From positions 4,008,460 through 4,072,459 of the forward strand of contig NC_087083.1 in NCBI RefSeq assembly GCF_026151205.1: 64,000 bases of DNA, given 5' to 3'. The translations under genes were made by a program, and so were the position numbers. The stretch comes from Bolinopsis microptera. Taxonomy: Eukaryota > Ctenophora > Tentaculata > Lobata > Bolinopsidae. The notes under the pieces are model-generated. The model ran no database searches. It saw only the letters and a program-made list of their open reading frames with translations, and was not told where the DNA came from. Numbering within the stretch: the first letter of the stretch is position 1; the number at the start of each line of letters is the position of its first letter. Shown here one piece after another: positions 24,501 to 36,900 of the stretch.

Positions 24501-27500
24501 TGTTAGTCCACTCTCCGGGGTCATATAGGTCACCCTAGTGGGGGGTACTGGTGTTAGTCCACTCTCCGGGGTCATATAGGTCACCCTAGTGGGGGTACTC
24601 GTGTTAGTCCACTCTCCGGGGTCATATAGGTCACCCTAGTGGGGGGTACTAGTGTTAGTCCACTCTCCGGGGTCATATAGGTCACCCTAGTGGGGGTACT
24701 GGTGTAAGTCCACTCTCCGGGGTCATATAGGTCACCCTAGTGGGGGGTACTAGTGTTAGTCCACTCTCCGGGGTCATATAGGTCACCCTAGTGGGGGGTA
24801 CTAGTGTTAGTCCACTCTCCGGGGTCCTAAAGGTCACCCTAGTGGGGGGTACTAGTGTTAGTCCACTCTCCGGGGTCATATAGGTCACCCTAGTGGGGGG
24901 TACTGGTGTAAGTCCACTCTCCAGGGTCATATAGGTCACCCTAGTGGGGGTACTAGTATTAGTCCACTCTCCGGGGTCATATAGGTCACCCTGTAAAGGT
25001 TACTAGTGTTAGTCCACTCTCCGGGGTCATATAGGTCACCCTAAGTAGGGGATACTTGGTTATAAAGGTCTCCCTAAGTGGGGGGTACAGGGTCATATAG
25101 GTCACCCTGAGAAAAATGGGGTTCACATCCAAGCTGTGACTTTCTCTCTAGTGATAAGCGACTCAACTGTTGCATGTGGCTTCTCATCTGCCCAAAACCT
25201 ACAATTTTGGCGATTGACATGACATTGTATGTACGGAGATACGATGTTATCTACATCATGTAGTGTACACGAAGTAACTATATAAGCGGTTGGAAAAGAG
25301 GTTGATCCACTAATTTCTCTGACACTCACCTCACTAGAGATGTACACAAGAAGGTCTCTAAGAGCCGCGCACGCGTCCGCGCACGTGCCAATATGTAACA
25401 TGTTGTTCTTTATATCAATCTCAAACTGTGGAGACTTCTCATTGGGCGAGATCAGCATCTTTATCATCAGCTCAAACAGGTCCAGGTCTATGAGCTTCAC
25501 GTAGTCTGCCAATGTTTCACGTGATCAACATTGCAAAGTAACCATGGTAACGAGGGTATAACATTGAACAAATATATCAAAATATATCATCGTGAAAGTA
25601 ACAATACCAACATTCAGATGATACACTTTTAAAGTAAGCTGTTGTCAAGGAGGGAATTAACTAATTAATATATTAACTAATTAACTAATTAATAGATTAA
25701 CTAATTACTAACCAGTAACAGGGGTCTCATCCTCACTACCAGGAGCTAGATACAATGACAAGTCTTCTAATAGCACTCTCAGAGAAGTTACAGAACTTTC
25801 TAGAGCTAGATTACTGCTGATACCTGTAACCATGGTAACTGTAAATGGGCTGTTACGTGACCAACATGTCATTCTTTATCTTTTAGTAGATCACAATTCA
25901 GATCTTGTTTGAGTTATAAACATGAATATTTGAACTGCAAGATTATTCAACTACCCTGAATCCTCTCTCTCAGTACTAACCTAGACTCTGAACTGTAAGA
26001 AGTAGCTTCCAAGGTAGGTAAAGAGGCCTGTAATCAACAGCCAGGTTCCACAAGTGAGTGTGTAGTGAAGTAACACTGAGAGGCAGCTTGTAACCCGGTA
26101 CAGTGTAGTCCTGTGAGATAATGTAAAGGTTACCAGGTTACCAGGTTACCAGGTTACCAGGTTACCAGGTTACCAGGTTACCAGGTTACTAAGTAACACT
26201 GAGAGGCAGCTTGTAACCCGATACAGTATAGTCCTGTGAGATATTGTAAAGGTTACTAGGTTACCAGGTTACCAGGTTACTAGGTTACCAGGTTACCAGG
26301 TTACCAAGTTACTAGGTTACCAGGTTACCAGGTTACCAGGTTACCAGGTTACTAAGTAACACTGAGAGGCAGCTTGTAACCCGGTACAGTATAGTCCTGT
26401 GAGATATTGTAAAGGTTACTAGGTTACCAGGTCACCAGGTTACTAGGTTACTAGGTTACCAGGTTACTAGGTTACTAAGTAACACTGAGAGGGAGCTTGT
26501 AACCCGGTACAGTATAGTCCTGTGAGATATTGTAAAGGTTACTAGGTTACCAGGTTACCAGGTTACTAGATTACCAGGTTACTAAGTAGGAGGGAGCTTG
26601 TAACCCGGTACAATGTAGTCCTGTGAGATATTTTTAAGGTTACTAGGTTACTAGGTTACCAGGTTACCAGGTTACTAGGTTACTAAGTAACACTGAGAGG
26701 GAGCTTATAACCAGGTACAGTATAGTCCTGTGAGATATTGTAAAGGTTACTAGGTTACCAGGTCACCAGGTTACTAGGTTACTAGGTTACCAGGTTACTA
26801 GGTTACTAAGTAACACTGAGAGGGAGCTTGTAACCCGGTACAGTATAGTCCTGTGAGATATTGTAAAGGTTACTAGGTTACCAGGTTACCAGGTTACTAG
26901 ATTACCAGGTTACTAAGTAGGAGGGAGCTTGTAACCCGGTACAATGTAGTCCTGTGAGATATTTTTAAGGTTACTAGGTTACCAGGTTACCAGGTTACCA
27001 GGTTATTAAGTTACTAAGTAACACTGAGAGGGAGCTTATAACCAGGTACAGTATAGTCCTGTGAGATATTTGTAAAGGTTACCAGGTTACCAGGTTACTA
27101 AGTGCTGACCTCAGTCTAACACCAAACTTATCACTGATGCCCCCTTCCCCCCCCCCCCGGCCCCCCTCCCCCCTCCCTCCCCCTCCTGCCTCTTCTTCAT
27201 TTACCTGAACATCAAAGAACTCCATAAGTTGTAAGGCGAATGTTTCCTCCCTGGGCTTTACGTAGACTCTGTGACACACGTTTTGTAAAGCAACAGCTAG
27301 CGTTATCTCTTTAATATTCTTGCTCTGTAACAAGTAGTTAATATAAGTACATATTAGTATTTAATAATATTATATTAGCATATATTACAATCCTCTGAAA
27401 TAAGAAGAGCAGATAAGTAACATCCAAAACAAATAGACCGCAGAACTATGTGAGAATTGGTTACGTAGGGAGCTTGAGAATTGGTTACGTAGCAAGGTTA

Positions 27501-27898
27501 AATTGAAATAAAAACACCTAACTTTTAAGATATCTGTAGAAACAAACCTGGTCAAAGAAGACTTTAGAAGCTAGAGTAAAGAATCCGTAATCTTTGTTAC
27601 TGTCCGGCAGGAGATTAGTGAGACGAGAAGGTAGAGTGTAGAGTATCTCGTTAAGTTGTGTTGTGTTTATGAAGGAGCCGGTTAGAGTGGAGGTGGACAC
27701 ACCAACTGGAGAGTTGTTGCCGTGTAGAAGTGTGCCAGTTTCCGAGCTCCTGATAAATGTAGTGTCAGTCACGCTGTCTTATATAATGAGTGTACCAGAA
27801 CTCTCATAGATATAAATATCTATTGAAGGTCTTTTATGTAAATTATAATGGTTAAATTGGTAAGTTATAGGACCTAATACGGAGTCCAGTGGCACAAT

Positions 27899-27948
<50 letters not shown>

Positions 27949-30900
27949 GTCATGTCCGTCTATGTCCGCCTATGTCCTGTCCTTTTTGGATTCTATGAGA
28001 CAACAGACGTGTTTTTTGGGACATTGGCGGACTCGGACGGACATTGGCGGACTCGGACGGACATTGGCGGACTCGGACGGACATTGGCGGACCCGGACGG
28101 ACATTGGCGGACTTGGATGGACATTAGCGGACAAACATTTTGAGGACTGAAGAGTACTGAAGAGTACTGAAGAGTACTGAGGAGGATGGCTGAGAAGGAT
28201 GGCTGAGGAGGATGGCTGAGGAGGATGACTGAGGAGGATGACTGAGGAGGATGACTGAGGAGGATGACTCATGACTGAGAGGGAGGAGAAGGATCAGGAA
28301 GACCCAGGAGGAGGAGGAGGAGGAGGACCCAGAGGGAGGACCTAGGAGGAGGAGGAGGAGAACTGAGGAGGATGACTCAGGAGGAGGAGGACTCAGGAGG
28401 AGGACTGAGGAGGACTGAGAAGGAGGAGGACTGAGGAGGATGGCTGAGGAGGATGGCTGAGGAGGATGACTGAGAGGGAGGAGGAGGAGGAAGAGGAGGA
28501 AGAGGACTGAGGAGGAGGAGGACCCAGGAGGAGGACCCAGGAAAAGGCCCCAGGAGGAGGAGGAGGACTGGGGAGGAGGAGAACTGTTGAGGACTGGTGA
28601 GGAGGACTGAGGACGAGGAGGAAGAGTAGGAGGAGGACTGAGGAGGGGAGGAGGAAGAGGACTGGGGAGGATCAGGAAGACCCAGGAGGACCCAGGAGGA
28701 GGAGGAGGAGGAGGACCCAGGAGGAGAAGGACTGAGGAGGACTGAGGAGGAGGACTGACGATGACTGAGAAGGAGGAGGACTGAGGAGTACTGAGGAGGA
28801 TGGCTGAGGAGGATGGCTGGGGAGGATGGCTGAGGAGGATGGCTGGGGAGGATGGCTGAGGAGGATGATTGAGGAGGATGACTGAGAGGGAGGAGGAGGA
28901 GGAAGATGAGGAAGAGGACTGAGGAGGAGGAGGACCCAGGAGGAGGACCCAGGAAAAGGCCCCAGGAGGAGGAGGAGGACTGGGGAGGAGGAGAACTGTT
29001 GAGGACTGGTGAGGAGGACTGAGGACGAGGAGGAAGAGTAGGAGGAGGACTGAGGAGGGGAGGAGGAAGAGGACTGGGGAGGATCAGGAAGACCCAGGAG
29101 GACCCAGGAGGAGGAGGAGGAGGAGGACCCAGGAGGAGGAGGACTGAGGAGGACTGAGGAGGAGGACTGACGATGACTGAGAAGGAGGAGGACTGAGGAG
29201 TACTGAGGAGGATGGCTGAGGAGGATGGCTGGGGAGGATGGCTGAGGAGGATGGCTGGGGAGGATGGCTGAGGAGGATGATTGAGGAGGATGACTGAGAG
29301 GGAGGAGGAGGAGGACTCAGGAGGAGCAGGGGCGTGCACAGGATTTTTGAAAGGGGTAGGCGAGCCTACCGCCGCGAGGGAAGCGAGTGGCGGCAGGTGC
29401 CCGGGGGCGCAGCCCCCGGAAAATTTTTGACTGAATTATAGAATTATATGCTAAGCCAATAGGATTAAGGATATCATTAGAGAAGGTTCAGACAGTTGAT
29501 ACACACTTGGTCATTAGAAATTTTTGAACTTTATCAGCCTAGATGCCAAGTGGATATCATCAGTCATCTAACATTGTACATGAAGATACTAGATCAAAGT
29601 AGATACTTTAGCTCCTCTTTCCCATATTAATCTGCCTCTCTCTAATCTCTTGACTCTTTTGAGCTTGAACTGTTTCTTAATGTGTTGCCATTTCTGACTG
29701 TATACTGGACTAAGTAACGTAATGATCATTAATCACGAATGATTATAGATGTATGTAAGTATTAACTATTAAGAACTGATGAATATCAGGGAAATTATAA
29801 TTTCGTACTTGTTGACCCAACCATGAATGAGTGGCTACCTAGAATTAGGGCAGCCATCCCATGGAAAATGTATGCACAAGGCATGTGTAACGGCCTTATT
29901 CAATTAGTTCGAAATTAGTACATATGTTTAAAAAGTAATACTTGTAATTGTGTTTGATGTTATGTCGTTTAATTTTTTTTGTGAACATTTTTATAAAATT
30001 TTTTATAAAAATATTTTTTTGCTATAAAAAGCAATTTTCGACAAAAAATTATAGGTCAACATTTCAAAAAGGGGGCGGCGGCCGCCTCCATCGCCCCCCC
30101 CCCCTGGGCACGCCCCTGACTGGAGGAGGACTTAGGAGAAATGAGAAGGAGGACTGAGGAGAACTGAGGAGGAGGAGGAGGACTGAATAGGAGGAGGAGA
30201 AGGAGGGGGACTGGGAGAGGTCTGGGGAGGAGGAGGACTGATGAGAAGGATGAGGAGGAGGACTCAGGAGGAGGAGGACTGAGGACCGAGGAGGAAGATG
30301 AAGAGGAGGAGGAGGACCCAGGAGGAGGAGGACTGAGGAGAAGGACTGAGGAGGACTGAGGAGGACTGAGGAGGATGGCTGAGGAGGATGACTGAGAGGG
30401 AAGAGGAGGAGGAGGAGGAGGAGGAGGGGGACTGGGGGAGGACTTAGGAGGAGGATGGAGGAGGACTGAAGACTGAGGAGGAAGAGGAGGAGGATGAAGA
30501 GGAGGAACATTTTGAGGACTGAAGAGTACTGAAGAGTACTGAGGAGGATGGCTGAGAAGGATGGCTGAGGAGGATGGCTGAGGAGGATGACTGAGGAGGA
30601 TGACTGAGGAGGATGACTGAGAGGGAGGAGAAGGATCAGGAAGACCCAGGAGGAGGAGGAGGAGGAGGACCCAGAAGGAGGACCTAGGAGGAGGAGGAGG
30701 AGAACTGAGGAGGATGACTGAGGAGAAGGAGGACTCAGGAGGAGGACTGAGGAGGACTGAGAAGGAGGAGGACTGAGGAGGATGGCTGAGGAGGATGGCT
30801 GAGGAGGATGACTGAGAGGGAGGAGGAGGAAGAGGAGGAAGAGGACTGAGGAGGAGGAGGAGAAGGAGGACCCAGGAGGAGGAGGACCCAGGAGGAGGAC

Positions 30901-33900
30901 CCAGGAAAAGGCCCCAGGAGGAGGAGGACTGGGGAGGAGGAGAACTGTTGAGGACTGATGAGGAGGACTGAGGACGAGGAGGAAGAGTAGGAGGAGGACT
31001 GAGGAGGGGAGGAGGAAGAGGACTGGGGAGGATCAGGAAGACCCAGGAGGAGGAGGAGGAGGAGGACCCAGGAGGAGGAGGAGGACTGAGGAGGACTGAG
31101 GAGGAGGACTGACGATGACTGAGAAGGAGGAGGACTGAGGAGTACTGAGGAGGATGGCTGAGGAGGATGGCTGGGGAGGATGGCTGAGGAGGATGACTGA
31201 GGAGGATGACTGAGAGGGAGGAGGAGGAGGACTCAGGAGGAGGATTCAGAAGGAAGAGGAGGAGAACTCAGGAGGAGGACTCAGGAGGAGGACTCAGGAG
31301 GAGGACTTAGGAGAAATGAGAAGGAGGACTGAGGAGACCTGAGGAGGAGGAGGAGGAGGAGGAGGACTGAATAGGAGGAGGAGAAGGAGGGGGACTGGGA
31401 GAGGACTGGGGAGGAGGAGGACTGATGAGGAGGATGAGGAGGAGGACTCAGGAGGAGGAGGACTGAGGACCGAGGAGGAAGATGAAGAGGAGGAGGAGGA
31501 CCCAGGAGGAGGAGGACTGAGGAGGAGGACTGAGGAGGAGGACTGAGGAGGATGGCTGAGGAGGATGACTGAGAGGGAAGAGGAGGAGGAGGAGGAGGAG
31601 GAAGAGGAGGACTGAGGAGGACTGAGAAGGAGGAGGAGGAGGAGGAGGACTGAATAGGAGGAGGAGGGGGACTGGGGGAGGACTAAGGAGGAGGATGGAG
31701 GAGGAAGAGGAGGAGGATCAAGAGGAGGAGGAGGACCCAGGAGGAGGACCCAGGAGGAGGACTCAGGAGGAGGAGGAGGACTGGGGAGGAGGAGGACTGT
31801 TGAGGACTGTTGAGGAGGACTGAGGACGGGGAGGAGGAGTAGGAGGAGGACTGAGGAGGGGAGGAGAAAGAGGACTGAGGAAGATCAGGAAGACCCAGGG
31901 GGAGGAGGAGGAAGAGTAGGAGGAGGAAGCATCTAAATGTTATTTCCATTTTTGTCCGTTTTTGTCCATTTTTGTCCGTTTTTGTCCGCTCTATTTTTTG
32001 TCCGTTTTGAAAATATAGGGTACCGAACGGACAAAAAACATGATCCCCCTATAACAGCAAAAATTGAACATTTTATTTAGCAATTTAAGTGTCCATTAAT
32101 GTCCGCCTATGTCCGCCTATGTCCGTCTATGTCCGCCTATGTCCGCCTATGTCCGTCTATGTCCGCCTATGTCCGCATATGTCCGCCTATGTCCTGTCCT
32201 TTTTGGATTCTATGAGACAACCCGAGACAAGCGGACATAGACGGACGTGACACCCCCCCCCCCACAATAGATAAACTAAGCTAAGGTACTCGCAAATTTT
32301 AAGTTCGACTGATCTACCGCCTGTTTTACAACATACTAACACAAGTAATTTTCAATAATTTCACAAATGTAGTAGGGATCTATTAGTAGATGTTATTAGG
32401 GATCTATTAGTAGATATTAACTAACACTGAAAAGTAGGAAGTGTCCGGATCTCCTTCATGCTCCATAACAGTAAAGATGTGAGTGTTTATTATCTCCAGC
32501 AGCAGCTCACCAGTAGGGTTAACATGTAATGGGGACTGTTCGGGAGTAGGAGGGACTGTGCAGTTTAGTGACACTCTGCTCTGTGGGGAGGTGGTAATTA
32601 GTGGGGTAATAAGTGAGGTAATTAGTGAGGTGATTAGTGAGGTGATTAGTGAGGTGATTAGTGAGGTGATTAGTGAGGTAATTAGTGAGGTAATTAGTGA
32701 AGTAATTAGTGCGGAAATCAGCGAGGTAATTAGCGAGGTAATTATTGAGGTAATTATTGAGGTAATTAGTGAGGTAATTAGTGAGGTAATTAGTGAGGTA
32801 ATTAGCGAGGTATGAGGGGTAGTTAATTTTTTGCTGATAACAATAAAATGAAAACAAAATTAAATATATATATACAACAAAGTATTATAGTTTATTTTTA
32901 TGAATATTATCATTGCAAAACTAACAAGAATTGCGCCGGTCAGCGGACGCTAGATTTCCATCAACCGAAGGCATTGCCTTCTAAAATTTTAATTAACGAT
33001 AGTTTTATGTTGGTCAAAATATCAAATAATGCTTCTTCATTTACCATTCTTGGGGCGCTAAGAAAGAACAATTATATAGGTGATTTAATATTGTATGGGC
33101 GTGGTCTTAAATATTCGAATTTTGGCGACAGAATCCTCGAATGAGTGGTATATGGCCCAACGTATGTCACTTTTGGCCCACCTGTATTAATTAGCTTTCT
33201 ATTTGAAAAAGTTGAGTTGTAGGGGCAATGTAGGGGCTACAATGTAGGGACGAGGGGGAATAAGCTGGGTTATCTGTGGTTAGTTGCAGGAAACAACTAG
33301 TTCAGCCACGTGTAACTACCCTGTCTAACCTGTGGTTAGTTGCAGGAAACAACTAGTTCAGTCACGTGTAACTACCCTGTCTAACCTGCTGATAGTTGCA
33401 GGAAACAACTAGTTCAGCCACGTGTAACTACCCTGTCTAACCTGTGGTTAGTTGCAGGAAACAACTAGTTCAGCCACGTGTAACTACCCTGTCTAACCTG
33501 TGGTTAGTTGCAGGAAACAACTAGTTCAGCCACGTGTAACTACCCTGTCTAACCTGTGGTTAGTTGCAGGAAACAACTAGTTCAGCCACGTGTAACTACC
33601 CTGTCTAACCTGCTGTTAGTTGCAGGAAACAACTAGTTCAGCCACGTGTAACTACCCTGTCTAACCTGTGGTTAGTTGCAGGAAACAACTAGTTCAGTCA
33701 CGTGTAACTACCCTGTCTAACCTGCTGATAGTTGCAGGAAACAACTAGTTCAGCCACGTGTAACTACCCTGTCTAACCTGTGGTTAGTTGCAGGAAACAA
33801 CTAGTTCAGCCACGTGTAACTACCCTGTCTAACCTGTGGTTAGTTGCAGGAAACAACTAGTTCAGCCACGTGTAACTACCCTGTCTAACCTGTGGTTAGT

Positions 33901-36900
33901 TGCAGGAAACAACTAGTTCAGCCACGTGTAACTACCCTGTCTAACCTGTGGTTAGTTGCAGGAAACAACTAGTTCAGCCACGTGTAACTACCCTGTCTAA
34001 CCTGTGGTTAGTTGCAGGAAACAACTAGTTCAGTCACGTGTAACTACCCTGTCTAACCTGTGGTTAGTTGCAGGAAACAACTAGTTCAGCCACGTGTAAC
34101 TACCCTGTCTAACCTGTGGTTAGTTGCAGGAAACAATTAGTTCAGTCACGTGTAACTACCCTGTCTAACCTGTGGTTAGTTGCAGGAAACAACTAGTTCA
34201 GCCACGTGTAACTACCCTGTCTAACCTGCTGATAGTTGCAGGAAACAACTAGTTCAGTCACGTGTGACTACCCTGTCTAACCTGTGGTTAGTTGCAGGAA
34301 ACAACTAGTTCAGCCACGTGTAACTACCCTGTCTAACCTGCTGTTAGTTGCAGGAAACAACTAGTTCAGTCACGTGTAACTACCCTGTCTAACCTGTGGT
34401 TAGTTGCAGGAAACAACTAGTTCAGCCACGTGTAACTACCCTGTCTAACCTGTGCTGTGGTTAGTTGCAGGAAACAACTAGTTCAGCCACGTGTAACTAC
34501 CCTGTCTAACCTGCTGTTAGTTGCAGGAAACAACTAGTTCAGTCACGTGTAACTACCCTGTCTAACCTGTGGTTAGTTGCAGGAAACAACTAGTTCAGCC
34601 ACGTGTAACTACCCTGTCTAACCTGCTGATAGTTGCAGGAAACAACTAGTTCAGCCACGTGTAACTACCCTGTCTAACCTGCTGTTAGTTGCAGGAAACA
34701 ACTAGTTCAGTCACGTGTAACTACCCTGTCTAACCTGTTGTTAGTTGCAGGAAACAACTAGTTCAGCCACGTGTAACTACCCTGTCTAACCTGTGGTTAG
34801 TTGCAGGAAACAACTAGTTCAGCCACGTGTAACTACCCTGTCTAACCTGTGGTTAGTTGCAGGAAACAACTAGTTCAGCCACGTGTAACTACCCTGTCTA
34901 ACCTGCTGTTAGTTGCAGGAAACAACTAGTTCAGCCACGTGTAACTACCCTGTCTAACCTGCTGTTAGTTGCAGGAAACAACTAGTTCAGTCACGTGTAA
35001 CTACCCTGTCTAACCTGTGGTTAGTTGCAGGAAACAACTAGTTCAGCCACGTGTAACTACCCTGTCTAACCTGTGGTTAGTTGCAGGAAACAACTAGTTC
35101 AGCCACGTGTAACTACCCTGTCTAACCTGTGGTTAGTTGCAGGAAACAACTAGTTCAGCCACGTGTAACTACCCTGTCTAACCTGTTGTTAGTTGCAGGA
35201 AACAACTAGTTCAGCCACGTGTAACTACCCTGTCTAACCTGTGGTTAGTTGCAGGAAACAACTAGTTCAGCCACGTGTAACTACCCTGTCTAACCTGCTG
35301 ATAGTTGCAGGAAACAACTAGTTCAGCCACGTGTAACTACCCTGTCTAACCTGTGGTTAGTTGCAGGAAACAACTAGTTCAGCCACGTGTAACTACCCTG
35401 TCTAACCTGCTGTTAGTTGCAGGAAACAACTAGTTCAGCCACGTGTAACTACCCTGTCTAACCTGCTGTTAGTTGCAGGAAACAACTAGTTCAGTCACGT
35501 TCAACTACCCTGTCTAACCTGTGGTTAGTTGCAGGAAACAACTAGTTCAGCCACGTGTAACTACCCTGTCTAACCTGTTGTTAGTTGCAGGAAACAACTA
35601 GTTCAGCCACGTGTAACTACCCTGTCTAACCTGTGGTTAGTTGCAGGAAACAACTAGTTCAGCCACGTGTAACTACCCTGTCTAACCTGTGGTTAGTTGC
35701 AGGAAACAACTAGTTCAGCCACGTGTAACTACCCTGTCTAACCTGTTGTTAGTTGCAGGAAACAACTAGTTCAGCCACGTGTAACTACCCTGTCTAACCT
35801 GTTGTTAGTTGCAGGAAACAACTAGTTCAGCCACGTGTAACTACCCTGTCTAACCTGCTGTTAGTTGCAGGAAACAACTAGTTCAGCCACGTGTAACTAC
35901 CCTGTCTAACCTGTGGATAGTTGCAGGAAACAACTAGTTCAGCCACGTGTAACTACGCTGTCTAACCTGTGGTTAGTTGCAGGAAACAACTAGTTCAGCC
36001 ACGTGTGACTACCCTGTCTAACCTGTTGTTAGTTGCAGGAAACAACTAGTTCAGCCACGTGTAACTACCCTGTCTAACCTGTGGTTAGTTGCAGGAAACA
36101 ACTAGTTCAGCCACGTGTAACTACCCTGTCTAACCTGCTGTTAGTTGCAGGAAACTACTAGTTCAGCCACGTGTAACTACCCTGTCTAACCTGCTGTTAG
36201 TTGCAGGAAACAACTAGTTCAGCCACGTGTAACTACCCTGTCTAACCTGCTGTTAGTTGCAGGAAACAACTAGTTCAGCCACGTGTAACTACCCTGTCTA
36301 ACCTGTGGATAGTTGCAGGAAACAACTAGTTCAGCCACGTGTAACTACCCTGTCTAACCTGCTGTTAGTTGCAGGAAACAACTAGTTCAGCCACGTGTAA
36401 CTACCCTGTCTAACCTGCTGTTAGTTGCAGGAAACAACTAGTTCAGCCACGTGTAACTACCCTGTCTAACCTGTGGATAGTTGCAGGAAACAACTAGTTC
36501 AGCCACGTGTAACTACCCTGTCTAACCTGTGGTTAGTTGCAGGAAACAACTAGTTCAGCCACGTGTAACTACCCTGTCTAACCTGCTGATAGTTGCAGGA
36601 AACAACTAGTTCAGCCACGTGTAACTACCCTGTCTAACCTGTGGTTAGTTGCAGGAAACAACTAGTTCAGTCACGTGTAACTACCCTGTCTAACCTGTGG
36701 TTAGTTGCAGGAAACAACTAGTTCAGCCACGTGTAACTACCCTGTCTAACCTGTGGATAGTTGCAGGAAACAACTAGTTCAGCCACGTGTAACTACGCTG
36801 TCTAACCTGTGGTTAGTTGCAGGAAACAACTAGTTCAACCACGTGTGACTACCCTGTCTAACCTGTGGATAGTTGCAGGAAACAACTAGTTCAGCCACGT

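Larger units (their letters stand above)
27899..32263. mobile_element. 4.4-kb DNA element with poly-G ends and polypurine core
   Basis: The left end is 49 G followed by TGTCATGTCCGTCTATGTCC. The right end is the inverse, GGACATAGACGGACGTGACA followed by 11 C. ACAAT flanks both sides (27894-27898 and 32264-32268), a likely 5-bp target duplication. Near both ends is a copy of CCTTTTTGGATTCTATGAGA, and GTCCGCCTAT repeats fill the subterminal parts. There is no transposase frame; the core is the GAGGA-rich tract. The superfamily is not recognised. Confidence 0.65.

Noticed and set aside
13758..24939. Repeated YMTPESGLT proteins on the minus strand
   Set aside because: They are the wrong frame of copied exon 10 edges in the 48-bp array.
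28377..31949. Long minus-strand frames rich in Ser, Pro and Leu
   Set aside because: They are the translation of GAGGA-type repeats, open in several frames and without family similarity.
32483..32857. EVISEV-type and NYLTNYL-type repeat proteins
   Set aside because: Both are readings of the (GTGAGGTAATTA)n minisatellite on opposite strands.
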